Notes: a model not told the origin generated them from the sequence alone. A stretch of 64,000 nucleotides of DNA from Algisphaera agarilytica (GCF_014207595.1 NZ_JACHGY010000001.1:310001-374000); one strand, 5' to 3'; counted from the first letter of the stretch, positions 1 through 7,961 are shown. A program made the numbers and translations.

Positions 1-1
1 T

Positions 2-286
2 CGCGACCGCCCCGCCGAGTTCGCCGCCGCCCGCGACAACCCTGTGGCGAGTACGCCCACCGAACTCGCCGACCATCTCCGCGTTGCGGTCGATGACGCC
101 AAAGACATCATCGAATCCCTCAACAAAGACAACCTGCTCGAACCCCGCAACATCCAGGGCTTCGACGTCACCGGCATGGGCGCGGTCTGGCACAGCGTCA
201 GCCACCTGGAAGGCCACGCCCAGGAAACCATCTTCGCCACCCGCCTCCTGCTCGGCGACGCCTATCGGTTCAAAGACCAGTATTGA
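2..286 (+). CDS. DinB-like protein, C-terminal fragment (5' truncated by window edge)
   Basis: The reading frame is open from the window edge to a TGA at 284-286, giving 94 residues of the C-terminal part of a protein. A GTG at 44 could start a short form, but the frame continues upstream without a stop, so I treat the gene as truncated. The segment around HSVSHLEGHAQE, followed by a helix ending in DAYRFKDQY, resembles the metal-binding histidine helices of DinB/DUF1572 helical-bundle proteins. Such proteins are often thiol-transfer or stress proteins, but no substrate can be inferred here. Assignment rests on a short stretch. Confidence 0.5.
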   Translation, partial: RDRPAEFAAARDNPVASTPTELADHLRVAVDDAKDIIESLNKDNLLEPRNIQGFDVTGMGAVWHSVSHLEGHAQETIFATRLLLGDAYRFKDQY

Positions 287-361
287 TTCCCTCCTACGAA
301 AGCCCGCCACTGCGAAGCTGTGGCGCGGCTCTCCCCCGCACGCATCCCCTACAATCGCATC

Positions 362-1312
362 ATGCGAGAAAACGATCTCCTCCAACACGTCTACGCCGGG
401 AACACGGCGTTGCCCGATGCGGTGACAATCCCGCCGGGGGACGACATGGGGGCGATCACCTTCGGCGACCGCTCGCTGCTGGTCGCGGTGGATCAGGTCG
501 CCGACGGCGTGCACTTCGACCTCGCCAACACGCCCTTGGCCAAGGTCGGCCGGAAGGCCATCACCCGTAACCTCTCGGACATCGCCGCGATGGCGGCCAA
601 GCCCACCGCCGCCGTGGTCGCGGCCTGCCTGCCGCGTGACTTCGGCGAGGCCAACGCCACCGCCCTGTTCAACGCCATGCGCGACACCGCCCAGACCTAC
701 AGCTGCCCGCTCATCGGCGGCGACACCGCGATCTGGGACGGCAAGCTGCTGCTCAGCGTCACCGTCTTCGCCGAGCCTTGGCGCGATGCGGAAGATCAGC
801 CCATCGCCCCCGTCGAACGCACGGGTGCCCAACCGGGCGACGCGATCTACGTCACCGGCGAGCTCGGCCACTCCTTCCCCACCGGCCACCACCTCGACTT
901 CGAACCCCGCATCGAGCTTGCCCGCGAACTCGTACTCGCTTCCGGGGGCGCGACCCGCCCCACCGCGATGATCGATCTGTCTGATGGCATCGCCCAGGAC
1001 CTGCCCCGCCTCGTCGAACACGCCGAGCTGCAGATGCGCATCCTGCCGCTGCGTCAGGGAGAATCCGTCGACGGCCGTGAGCCCTGGCAACACGCTCTCG
1101 GCGACGGCGAAGACTACGAACTGCTCTTCACCGCCCCCGCCGACGCCGTCATCCCCCACGCCTTCGGCCACGACGAAGACGAATCGAAACACGTCCTCAT
1201 CACCCGCATCGGCACCGTCACCGACGCCGGCGGTATCGTCGTCGTCACCCCCGAAGGCGAATCGCTCGCGCTCGATCAAGCCGACGCGAAAGGCTGGGAG
1301 CACACCGCGTGA
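362..1312 (+). CDS. thiL: Thiamine-monophosphate kinase
   Basis: ThiL phosphorylates thiamine monophosphate to the active cofactor thiamine diphosphate in the cytosol. The 316-residue product has the family layout: an N-terminal GDDMGAITFG segment in place of the usual GDDAA motif, the metal-binding VDQVADGVHF segment, a central GGDTA motif, and C-terminal DLSDGIAQDL and GEDYELLF motifs. I start at the ATG at 362 because the protein then begins MRENDLLQ, as in other ThiL proteins; the in-frame extension to 320 adds unconserved residues. The stop codon overlaps the GTG start of tsaE (GTGA), which suggests translational coupling. No thiamine riboswitch is visible upstream. Confidence 0.92.
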   Translation: MRENDLLQHVYAGNTALPDAVTIPPGDDMGAITFGDRSLLVAVDQVADGVHFDLANTPLAKVGRKAITRNLSDIAAMAAKPTAAVVAACLPRDFGEANATALFNAMRDTAQTYSCPLIGGDTAIWDGKLLLSVTVFAEPWRDAEDQPIAPVERTGAQPGDAIYVTGELGHSFPTGHHLDFEPRIELARELVLASGGATRPTAMIDLSDGIAQDLPRLVEHAELQMRILPLRQGESVDGREPWQHALGDGEDYELLFTAPADAVIPHAFGHDEDESKHVLITRIGTVTDAGGIVVVTPEGESLALDQADAKGWEHTA

Positions 1313-1842
1313 TCGAACTGCTCTCGACCAACCTCGACGACACCGTCGCCCTCGGCAGGCGCCTCGGCGAACTCGCCCAGCCCGGCGACGTCCTCGCACT
1401 TGATGGCGAACTCGGGGCCGGCAAAACCCAGCTCGTCCGCGGCCTCGCCCAGGGCATGGGCCTCGACCCCACTCACGTCAGCAGCCCGACCTTCGTCTTC
1501 ATGCACGAATACACCCCCGAAGACGAGCACGGCCACCCCATCGACGACGACCCCACACGCCCCGTCCTGGTCCACATCGACGCCTACCGCGTCACCAGCG
1601 CCAGCGACCTCGCCACCCTAGGCTACGACGACGAGACGCGCGACACATCCGTCACCGCTGTCGAATGGGCGAAGCTGATCGCCGCCGCCCCCGGCAACCC
1701 GCTGGGTGATGACCGCCTGCACCTCGACATCCAACACGTCGGCGACGACCGCCGCCAGATCATCCTCGTCCCCCACGGCCGATGGGTGCCGCGACTATCG
1801 ACATTCTCGATGCCCGCTGATTCAAACACCCCTTTGCCATAG
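1309..1842 (+). CDS. tsaE: tRNA threonylcarbamoyladenosine biosynthesis ATPase TsaE
   Basis: TsaE is the small ATPase that works with TsaB and TsaD to make N6-threonylcarbamoyladenosine at position 37 of ANN-decoding tRNAs. The 177-residue product has a Walker A motif GELGAGKTQLVRG near residue 37, the SSPTFVFMHEY switch segment, HIDAYR, and the late AVEWAKL motif. It is somewhat longer than the usual 150 residues because of an acidic insertion (EDEHGHPIDDDPTR) and a C-terminal tail. It starts with GTG, overlapping the thiL stop by 4 bases. Its TAG stop codon forms the first three bases of a dispersed palindromic repeat. Confidence 0.9.
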   Translation: MIELLSTNLDDTVALGRRLGELAQPGDVLALDGELGAGKTQLVRGLAQGMGLDPTHVSSPTFVFMHEYTPEDEHGHPIDDDPTRPVLVHIDAYRVTSASDLATLGYDDETRDTSVTAVEWAKLIAAAPGNPLGDDRLHLDIQHVGDDRRQIILVPHGRWVPRLSTFSMPADSNTPLP

Positions 1843-1908
1843 CTGCGACGCCATGCGTCGCTGCACCTTGTCAACCATCACAACCAGCGACGCGTGGCGT
1901 CGCAGCTA
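1840..1908. repeat. Paired inverted repeat, family B (copy 1)
   Basis: A 24-bp arm at 1840-1863 (AGCTGCGACGCC, then ATGCGTCGCTG) is followed 21 bases later by its near-perfect reverse complement at 1885-1908. Each arm is also internally palindromic around GCGACGC/GCGTCGC. The same pair occurs at 63832-63906. The left arm begins with the tsaE stop codon. The structure resembles BIME-type paired REP elements. Confidence 0.85.
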
Positions 1909-1933
1909 AATCCAACCCTCAACCTCAAACGCC

Positions 1934-2122
1934 ATGACCGACCGCAATCTCTCCCCAAAAACCTCGCCCTGCCCCACGTGCAAAACCCCGGTCACCGAAA
2001 ACGCCAAAACCTTCCCCTTCTGCAGCGCCCGCTGCCAAACCATCGACCTGGGCCGCTGGTTCGGCAAGTCCTACAAAGTCAGCCGCCCGATCGAGCAGTC
2101 GGATATCGAAGAAGGCGACTAA
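1934..2122 (+). CDS. yacG: DNA gyrase inhibitor YacG
   Basis: YacG is a small zinc protein that in Escherichia coli binds GyrB and inhibits DNA gyrase. The 62-residue product has the diagnostic arrangement: CPTC at residues 13-16, FCSARC with cysteines at 30 and 34, then the conserved TIDLGRWF helix, and a C-terminal acidic tail after YKVSRPIEQSDIEEGD. Length and motif spacing fit the family. It stands alone between a repeat pair and a convergent gene, so there is no operon evidence. Confidence 0.88.
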   Translation: MTDRNLSPKTSPCPTCKTPVTENAKTFPFCSARCQTIDLGRWFGKSYKVSRPIEQSDIEEGD

Positions 2123-2128
2123 AACCAA

Positions 2129-2416
2129 TCAGACGTCGATCTGTCTCAAAAATTCTGCGATGTCATCAGCGCCGAGGATTCGCGCTTCATGGACTCGCTC
2201 GCCACTTCGCAATTCGTACAGCTCGACGTAATGCGATGTGTCGAAGACCAGCTCGTATCCATTCTTTTTGAATACAAATGCCCCTGCTTCTACCCAGCCT
2301 TGATCAGCAAGGATGAGCAGCACCCGTTGCTGTTCCGGATCGATGAATTTCGATTCATAAGGAACCGGTCTACTCAAAAGCACTTTGCATAGACGGAATA
2401 ACCCACGGGACAACAT
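2129..2416 (-). CDS. Hypothetical protein, 95 residues
   Basis: A short open frame convergent with yacG, ending 6 bases beyond the yacG stop. The sequence is globular-looking, without signal peptide or membrane segment: a PYESKFIDPEQQRVLLILADQGW segment is followed by aromatic-rich strands (GYELVFDTSHYVELYEL) and a C-terminal ADDIAEFLRQI helix. I do not recognise a family. Base composition is less GC-rich than the neighbours. The first dozen residues may not belong to the real protein. Confidence 0.5.
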   Translation of the reverse strand: MLSRGLFRLCKVLLSRPVPYESKFIDPEQQRVLLILADQGWVEAGAFVFKKNGYELVFDTSHYVELYELRSGERVHEARILGADDIAEFLRQIDV

Positions 2417-2433
2417 TTAGAAATTACGCGTCC

Positions 2434-2979
2434 TTAGCTGTCTGAATCGGCTTGCTCAGCCTGCTCCGCCTTCTGCGCCTCCGGCGACACCCCATACACC
2501 ACAAACCGGTGGCTCACGGGATCGAACCCATTCTCTTCACAGATGCGTTGCATGAGCGCATCCAGCTCGGCCGTGGGGAACTCGACGATGCGCTGCGTCT
2601 CGACGCACACGAGGTGCCCCTTGGGTGCTTTGCCGAACGACAGCTCGTAGTGGGCCTTGTTCGAGTCGATCAGCACCTCTCGGATGATGCCCGCTTCGAG
2701 CAGGTGCTTGAGCGTGCGGTAGACCGTGGCCCGGCTCACGCGGTGGCCGGCCGACTTCATCTCGTCGAGCAGCTCGTCCGCCTCGAAGACACGTTCTTTG
2801 CCCAGCACGACGTCGAGCGTCTGGGCGCGTTCGGTGGTGAACTTCAGGCCCTGGCGTTTGAGGAACCGGCGGAAGATCGCGCAGATCGGCGTGATCAGCA
2901 GGTCATCCGCGGGCACGGCGGGCGAAGCGGCGGCGTTGGGGGCGGGGGTCTCACTCACGCAGGTAGTGTAGCCGCGCAT
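2434..2979 (-). CDS. Fur-family transcriptional regulator, atypical metal sites
   Basis: A Fur/PerR/Zur-type repressor of up to 181 residues. The winged helix is clear: LKFTTERAQTLDVVLG near residue 40, the recognition helix RVSRATVYRTLKHLLEAGII, then a dimerisation domain with HLVCVETQRIVEF and HRFVVYGV. The usual HHDH motif is reduced to KGHL, and the CxxC pairs that bind structural zinc are absent: one cysteine remains in HLVC and the C-terminus has none. The metal and ligand specificity therefore cannot be guessed. A GTG at 2958 (VSETPAP) is an alternative start. It is divergent from hom with a 77-base spacer. Confidence 0.82.
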   Translation of the reverse strand: MRGYTTCVSETPAPNAAASPAVPADDLLITPICAIFRRFLKRQGLKFTTERAQTLDVVLGKERVFEADELLDEMKSAGHRVSRATVYRTLKHLLEAGIIREVLIDSNKAHYELSFGKAPKGHLVCVETQRIVEFPTAELDALMQRICEENGFDPVSHRFVVYGVSPEAQKAEQAEQADSDS

Positions 2980-3056
2980 GCGGGCGACTGGTATCCTGCT
3001 CCGCTCCGTTCACCCGATTTCCCGGCCCCGGCCGACCGCTTTAGGAGTTTGAATCG

Positions 3057-4373
3057 ATGTCGCAGCAACCCCTCTCCGTCGCCATGATCGGCTACGGCAC
3101 CGTCGGCCGCGGCGTGGCCCAACTGCTGCACGAACAGGCCGAGCTCTACACCCAACGCACCGGCCGGGCGATCACCCTCGCCAAAGTCCTGGTCCGCGAC
3201 ACCGCCAAGGCCCTCGCCGCGGGCGGCATCGATGAATCGCTGCTCACCAACGATGCCGACGAATTCTTCGCCACCGACGCCGAGGTCGTCATCGAAGTCG
3301 CCGGCGGGATCGACCCGGTGGGTGGTTTCGTCCGCCGGGCACTCGAGGCCGGCAAGCACGTCATCACCGCCAACAAATCGCTGCTGGCCAAAGACGGCCC
3401 CGCCCTCTTCGCCCTCGCCCGGCAGCACAACGTGTCGATCGCCTTCGAAGCGTCCATCGGCGGCGGCATCCCCTGCGTCACCGCCCTCACCGCTGGGCTC
3501 ATGGCCAACGAGATCTCCGGCCTCTTCGGCATCCTCAACGGCACCTGCAACTACATCCTCACCCAGATGACCCAGCACGGCGAGTCCTATGCCGACGCCC
3601 TCCAAGGCGCTAAAGAAAAAGGTTACGCCGAGGCCGACGAAACCCTCGACGTGTCCGGCGCCGACGCCGCCCAAAAACTCGCCGTACTCGCCTCGCTCGC
3701 CTACGGCGTGAACATCGGCGAAGACGACGTGCCCTGCCACGGCATCGACACCCTCGACCTCGACGATGTCCGCTTCGGCGACGAGCTGGGCTTCGACATC
3801 AAGCTCATCGCCTCGGCCGAGCGTTGGCCCGGCCAGCCCTACATCGCGCTCAACACCGCCCCGTGCTTCATCCCCAAGGCCGAGCAACTTGCCCAGGTGC
3901 ACGGCTCGTTCAACGCGTTGTCCGTCGTCGGCCACGCCGTGGGCCACACCATGTTCTACGGCCGCGGCGCCGGCCAAGGCCCGACCGCCTCGGCCATCGT
4001 CAGCGACCTGCTCAACGTCGCCTGCGGCGCCTACCCGCTCGCCTTCGCCAACCTCCAGCTCACCCCCGACCTGCACGACCCCGCCCCGCTCGTCGAGCCC
4101 GGCGACCTCGAGAGCCGCTGGTACCTCCGCGTCAACGCCCTGGACGTCCCCGGCGTCATGGCCAGGCTCACCGACGCCCTCGGCTCCCGCGGCATCAGCC
4201 TCTCCTCGCTGCTCCAGCACGACGCCCTCGACGGCCAAGACACCGTCCCCGTCGTCATCGCCACCCACGAAGCCCGCCGCGGCGACCTCCAAGCCGCCGC
4301 CGACGTGATCGAGAACCTCCCGGAAGTGCACGGTAAACCTGTGATCTACCGGATTCTCGATCTGCCGAGCTGA
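3057..4373 (+). CDS. hom: Homoserine dehydrogenase
   Basis: Catalyses NAD(P)H-dependent reduction of aspartate semialdehyde to homoserine, the branch point to threonine and methionine. The 438-residue product has an N-terminal Rossmann motif (IGYGTVGRGVAQLL, residues 10-24), NKSLLAKDG with the conserved lysine, the GILNGTCNYILTQM signature near residue 160, and a C-terminal ACT domain from about residue 355 (YLRVNALDVPGVMARL). The ACT domain normally mediates threonine feedback inhibition. A TAGGAG ribosome-binding site lies 9 bases before the ATG. The gene stands alone, divergent from the Fur-family gene. Confidence 0.95.
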   Translation: MSQQPLSVAMIGYGTVGRGVAQLLHEQAELYTQRTGRAITLAKVLVRDTAKALAAGGIDESLLTNDADEFFATDAEVVIEVAGGIDPVGGFVRRALEAGKHVITANKSLLAKDGPALFALARQHNVSIAFEASIGGGIPCVTALTAGLMANEISGLFGILNGTCNYILTQMTQHGESYADALQGAKEKGYAEADETLDVSGADAAQKLAVLASLAYGVNIGEDDVPCHGIDTLDLDDVRFGDELGFDIKLIASAERWPGQPYIALNTAPCFIPKAEQLAQVHGSFNALSVVGHAVGHTMFYGRGAGQGPTASAIVSDLLNVACGAYPLAFANLQLTPDLHDPAPLVEPGDLESRWYLRVNALDVPGVMARLTDALGSRGISLSSLLQHDALDGQDTVPVVIATHEARRGDLQAAADVIENLPEVHGKPVIYRILDLPS

Positions 4374-4397
4374 TTCATCGTTTCACATCACTCGAAA

Positions 4398-4425
4398 CGT
4401 TTAGCGGGCGATCGCAGATCGCCGT
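4398..4425. repeat. Palindromic repeat, family H (single arm)
   Basis: CGTTTAGCGGGCGATCGCAG continuing into ATCGCCG. The core GGCGATCGCAGATCGCC is palindromic. Nearly the same sequence occurs at 48559-48585, where it is paired with an inverted GCCGCTAAACG arm. Confidence 0.7.
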
Positions 4426-4461
4426 GTGCCATCCAACGTGATGTGTATGTGGCGACCTATC

Positions 4462-4501
4462 GCCTACGCGGCGGGCGGTCAGGGCTTCGCCCCGACACCC
4501 C
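4462..4501. repeat. Dispersed 40-bp repeat, family I (copy 1)
   Basis: Begins GCCTACGCGGCGGGCGGTCA and continues GGGCTTCGCCCCGACACCC. A copy with one difference (GGGCTTTGCC) lies at 12941-12980. Both are intergenic. The core contains a GGGC/GCCC stem. Confidence 0.75.
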
Positions 4502-4508
4502 ATACAAC

Positions 4509-4724
4509 CTAATCCGATTCAATGTCGGACCGGTCAATTGGCTTGTCTGGGGTAATCATTGGGGAAAGCGTATCGAATTCATGGCTGCATACCCTGCAGC
4601 GATAACGTATCACATTCCCCAACTCTTCGATTAACCCAAGAAATTCAAATTCACCCTCTTTCAGGTCCTGATCACAACCTGGACAATAAACAATATTTCT
4701 TTCGAATGGTGTCTCGCCGCTCAT
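4509..4724 (-). CDS. Small zinc-ribbon-like hypothetical protein
   Basis: A 71-residue protein with two cysteine pairs, CPGC at residues 14-17 and CRVC near residue 43, separated by an acidic helix (LKEGEFEFLGLIEELGNVIRY). This spacing suggests a zinc ribbon. The C-terminal tail is acidic (DKPIDRSDIESD). No family is recognised. It stands in a low-GC pocket (about 4500-4760) between repeats and the cupin gene, so it may be a recent arrival. Confidence 0.6.
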   Translation of the reverse strand: MSGETPFERNIVYCPGCDQDLKEGEFEFLGLIEELGNVIRYRCRVCSHEFDTLSPMITPDKPIDRSDIESD

Positions 4725-4878
4725 TATTTAGAATCCCCTGATTGTCAATCGCTATGAAAACCCCACCTACCACACTGGCTGCCTTATCGGGGTGCAGGGG
4801 CAGAGCCCCCGCCGCTCGCCGCGCAGGCGATCCGTAACGAATCGGCCACAAACCCATCCACGTAAAACAACATCGACG

Positions 4879-5409
4879 CTATGAACCTTTAGTCTTCTTT
4901 AGCTTCTCGAAATTTTCTTCCGTAAACGGCAACGCCGTACCCGACTCCCCGTCGAACAGATCGCGCTCGACCTGCGTCAACGGACCGAGGTACACGTGCA
5001 GCGCATCGCTCGGCTGATCGCCCACGGCCGTCACCGCGTGGATCGCGTCTTCACCGATCGCCACGACGTCCCCGGGGTGGATCGTGCGGGTGCCGATTTC
5101 GTGGAGGCCGTCCTCGTCACGCCGGTAGAAGATGTTTTGCTCGGCCCCGGAGATCACACCGATCCACACCGGCATCTTGTGTTCGTGCGGCGGGATCACC
5201 ACGTTCGGCTGGAACCGGCAGTTCCAGATCGACACCGTGCCGTCCTCGAACAGGTGCACCTCGTCTTCCTCACGCGGCGGGATCGCGGCCGCCACCGCTG
5301 CGGGGTCGGCGAGTGTTTCGCGCAGTAACTGAGCCACCGCTTCGCCGGGGCGCTCTTGCGTGACCGCGTCGCGGACCGCCTGCACAAAGCCGTCGTAGGT
5401 AAACGCCAT
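4879..5409 (-). CDS. Cupin-domain protein (cysteine dioxygenase-like, COG5553 type)
   Basis: A 176-residue predicted metal-dependent enzyme of the double-stranded beta-helix superfamily. The metal-binding cupin motif is PPHEHKMPVWIGVISG near residue 72, with the second motif IHPGDVVAIGEDAIHAVTA supplying the last histidine. The N-terminal helical part (FVQAVRDAVTQERPGEAVAQLL) matches cysteine-dioxygenase-like cupins. Substrate is unknown; thiol dioxygenation is one possibility. It follows the 5413-5781 gene on the same strand with a 3-base gap, so the two are probably co-transcribed. Confidence 0.75.
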   Translation of the reverse strand: MAFTYDGFVQAVRDAVTQERPGEAVAQLLRETLADPAAVAAAIPPREEDEVHLFEDGTVSIWNCRFQPNVVIPPHEHKMPVWIGVISGAEQNIFYRRDEDGLHEIGTRTIHPGDVVAIGEDAIHAVTAVGDQPSDALHVYLGPLTQVERDLFDGESGTALPFTEENFEKLKKTKGS

Positions 5410-5412
5410 GGC

Positions 5413-5781
5413 TCAGCTCCCGTGTTGGGTGATCAGTTCGGGCAGTTGGGTTGTGAACGCGCCGCGGGCCATCGACAGGTGTGCCCCCGCTCGCTCGGCC
5501 CCGGCCAGGGCATCGACCATCACGTGCGGGCCGAACGCGATCACTTGCGGTTGGGCGTCGTGGGTTGCAGCGAGCTTGATCAAGTCGAACGCGAACTCGC
5601 CGAGCTCGAGGTCGACCATGACGCACGTCACCGGGCCGTTGGCTTTGCCATCCTCGACCTGGTCGAGCCGGGCTTGGAGCATGTCGAGGTTGCGGGCCGG
5701 GCGTGAATCGATCTGCAACACCTCGGCGGTGCTGCGGATCTTGGTGGCAAAAATCAGGTCACTACAGGAATAAACAAGCAT
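5413..5781 (-). CDS. Hypothetical protein, receiver-like alpha/beta fold
   Basis: A 122-residue protein beginning MLVYSCSDLIFATKIRS; an in-frame ATG at 5808 would add nine residues. The pattern of short hydrophobic strands (TCVMVDLELGEF, PQVIAFGPHV) alternating with helices resembles a degenerate response-regulator receiver domain, with D in VMVDLEL where the phosphoacceptor strand would be. I cannot show that it is phosphorylated. It is first in a two-gene unit with the cupin gene. Function unknown. Confidence 0.6.
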   Translation of the reverse strand: MLVYSCSDLIFATKIRSTAEVLQIDSRPARNLDMLQARLDQVEDGKANGPVTCVMVDLELGEFAFDLIKLAATHDAQPQVIAFGPHVMVDALAGAERAGAHLSMARGAFTTQLPELITQHGS

Positions 5782-5921
5782 GGTCCGCCCATTGTAATCA
5801 GTGTGCATCCGCCGCCGTATTCAATGATGCCAGCACGCGTCGTGGTCGATAATATCTTTAGGCCACGCCACCTCGCCCCCCGGCCGACCGCTCCGCTCCG
5901 TCCCGTCAACCAAGGTCCTGC

Positions 5922-7238
5922 ATGCCCAACTCCCCCGCCCGCATCCTCGCCGACCTCGGCTTCCGCTACGACCCCGCCAACGTATACCAGCAGGTCATCA
6001 CCCAGGTGCTCGAGGCCGGCCACCGGCTCAACCTGCCGCGCCACCTTCAGCTCATCATGGCCGAGCCCAAGTCCGAGGTGATGGTGCACTTCCCCGTGGA
6101 GATGGACGACGGCAGCTTCAAACTTTTCAAGGGCTACCGCGTCCAGCACAACAACATCCTCGGCCCGTACAAAGGCGGCATCCGCTACCACCACGGCGTC
6201 AGCCTCGACCACGTCAAAGCGTTGTCGGTGCTGATGACCATGAAGTGCTCGCTCGCCGGGCTGCCGCTGGGCGGCGGCAAGGGCGGCGTGCAGGTCAACC
6301 CGCGTGAACTCTCGCAAGACGAACTCATGCGGCTGACCCGCCGGTTCACTGCGGCGCTGGGCGACAACATCGGGCCCAACCACGACATCCCCGCCCCCGA
6401 CGTCGGCACCAACGCCCAGGTCATGGCATGGATGGCCGACACCTACATCAACTTCAACAACGCCACCCACCACGGCAGCGGCGCCGCCGTCGTCACCGGC
6501 AAGCCCGTCGCCTTCGGCGGATCGGTCGGCCGCGAAAAAGCCACCGGCCAGGGCGTCGTCTACGTCATCGAAGACCTCCTGCCCGAGATGATCAGCAAGC
6601 CGCTGGCCGACACGACCTACTCCGTCGTCGGCTACGGCAACGTGGGCTCGTGGACCGGCAAACTCATGGCCGCCCACGGCAGCAAACTCCTCGCCGTGAT
6701 GGACCACACCGGCGCGATCGCCCCGAACGATGTCGCGGAGGGCCTGGACGCCATTGCGCTTGCCGACTACGTCACCGAGACGGGCGGCGTCGCGAACTTC
6801 CCCGGCTCCAAGCCGATCAGCGAAGAAGCGTTCTACACCACCAAGGTCGACTTGTTTGTCCCCGCTGCCCTCGAGCAGATGATCGGGACCAAAGAGGCGC
6901 AGATGCTCAACTGCCGCGTCATCGCCGAGGCCGCCAACGCCCCGACCACGCCCGAAGGTGAGAAGGTCCTGGCCGAGCGCGGCATCGACGTCTTGCCCGC
7001 GATCCTGTGCAACTGCGGCGGCGTAGTCGTGAGCTACTTCGAGTGGATGCAGAACCGCCAGAGCGAGATCTGGGAGCTCGATCGGGTGGACGCCGAACTA
7101 CGCAAACACATGCGCAGCGCCGCCGCCAAAGTCCTCGCCGCCCGCACCGAACTCGATTGCGACATGCGCACCGCCGCCTTCGCCGCCGCCCTCAAGCACG
7201 TGGCCGAGGTGTATCGCTTGCGGGGTATTTTTCCCTAA
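5922..7238 (+). CDS. gdhA: Glutamate dehydrogenase (Glu/Leu/Phe/Val family)
   Basis: Oxidative deamination of glutamate to 2-oxoglutarate or the reverse, using NAD(P). The 438-residue product has GPYKGGIRYH, the catalytic lysine motif PLGGGKGGVQVNP, GPNHDIPAPDVGT, and the C-terminal Rossmann motif VVGYGNVGSWTG near residue 238. The length fits the bacterial hexameric subgroup. Downstream, 17 bases after the stop, lies a REP-like repeat pair. The neighbouring genes do not form an operon with it. Coenzyme preference is not resolved by eye. Confidence 0.92.
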   Translation: MPNSPARILADLGFRYDPANVYQQVITQVLEAGHRLNLPRHLQLIMAEPKSEVMVHFPVEMDDGSFKLFKGYRVQHNNILGPYKGGIRYHHGVSLDHVKALSVLMTMKCSLAGLPLGGGKGGVQVNPRELSQDELMRLTRRFTAALGDNIGPNHDIPAPDVGTNAQVMAWMADTYINFNNATHHGSGAAVVTGKPVAFGGSVGREKATGQGVVYVIEDLLPEMISKPLADTTYSVVGYGNVGSWTGKLMAAHGSKLLAVMDHTGAIAPNDVAEGLDAIALADYVTETGGVANFPGSKPISEEAFYTTKVDLFVPAALEQMIGTKEAQMLNCRVIAEAANAPTTPEGEKVLAERGIDVLPAILCNCGGVVVSYFEWMQNRQSEIWELDRVDAELRKHMRSAAAKVLAARTELDCDMRTAAFAAALKHVAEVYRLRGIFP

Positions 7239-7255
7239 TCAGCGATCCCGTTTTC

Positions 7256-7322
7256 CGTAGGGTGGGCACCGCCCACCGCCACATCCATACACTCTCCAAG
7301 GTGGGCAATGCCCACCCTACGC
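7256..7322. repeat. REP-like paired palindrome, family A (3' of RAYT)
   Basis: Two GGTGGGCNNNGCCCACC palindromes in about 66 bp, the outer ends being CGTAGGGTGGGC and its complement GCCCACCCTACG. The right arm contains the TAG stop codon of the transposase gene (7317-7319). Other copies lie at 7893-7957, 22181-22241 and 45502-45567. Confidence 0.88.
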
Positions 7323-7865
7323 CTCACCACTCTGGTCTTCGAAATCATCAAACGAACCCGGCGACGGCATCCATGAAGGCGGGTAATGCCCGTCCTTTAC
7401 AAACTTGGCGAAACTCGAATACGGCCAATCAATCGGTCGCTCACAATATCCATGCTTCACCGGATTGAAATGGATGTAATCCAAACGACCCGAAAGTTCG
7501 TCTTCATCACGAATCATCCGGTCGTAGAACCGGCGCTGCCAGACGTCAGTTTCACGATGTCGTTGGCGTGAGGCAGAGGATGTCGAACATCCAGCTTTGA
7601 GCATACTGCTGAATTTTGCCTTGCAAAGCCCTACTCGCTTTGACAAATCACCTTCACATGCCGGCAAGCTAATTAACAGGTGAACATGGTTGGGCAAGAC
7701 CACCCCCGCAAGAACGTCAAAAGGGAAAACCTGTTGTGATTGCCGAATCGCCTCTCGCCAAAGTTGGACGGACGAGTCATTGGAGAAGATGGCACGCCGC
7801 TGGTGCGTCATAATCGTGACAAAATACGTAACGCCCGGAATCCATAGACGTCGATAATTCGGCAT
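7317..7865 (-). CDS. REP-associated tyrosine transposase (RAYT, IS200/Y1 superfamily)
   Basis: A 182-residue HUH-type single-strand endonuclease of the TnpA-REP class, which processes REP palindromes. Visible signatures are the N-terminal MPNYRRLWIPGVTYFVTIMT strand, the HVH metal-binding motif in LPNHVHLLISLP, WQRRFYDRMIRDEDEL, and YIHFNPVKHGY followed by WPYSSFAKFV. I choose the ATG at 7865 because translation from further upstream would run into the flanking repeat. Repeats of family A lie 28 bases before the start and across the stop codon, which is the arrangement expected of a RAYT and its cognate REPs. Confidence 0.88.
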   Translation of the reverse strand: MPNYRRLWIPGVTYFVTIMTHQRRAIFSNDSSVQLWREAIRQSQQVFPFDVLAGVVLPNHVHLLISLPACEGDLSKRVGLCKAKFSSMLKAGCSTSSASRQRHRETDVWQRRFYDRMIRDEDELSGRLDYIHFNPVKHGYCERPIDWPYSSFAKFVKDGHYPPSWMPSPGSFDDFEDQSGEA

Positions 7866-7892
7866 CTTGCCCCCGTATTGGGCATGTTGCCC

Positions 7893-7957
7893 CGTAGGGT
7901 GGGCAACGCCCACCACGCACATCAGAAAACACCGCCGGTGGGCAGTGCCCACCCTAC
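7893..7957. repeat. REP-like paired palindrome, family A (5' of RAYT)
   Basis: CGTAGGGTGGGCAACGCCCA starts the left arm and GGTGGGCAGTGCCCACCCTA makes the right arm, separated by about 22 variable bases. Same architecture as 7256-7322. Confidence 0.88.
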
Positions 7958-7961
7958 ATTA

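Noticed and set aside
3057-4331. 458-residue open frame antisense to hom
   Set aside because: A GC-rich shadow frame dominated by G, A, V, D and E; hom on the other strand is unambiguous.
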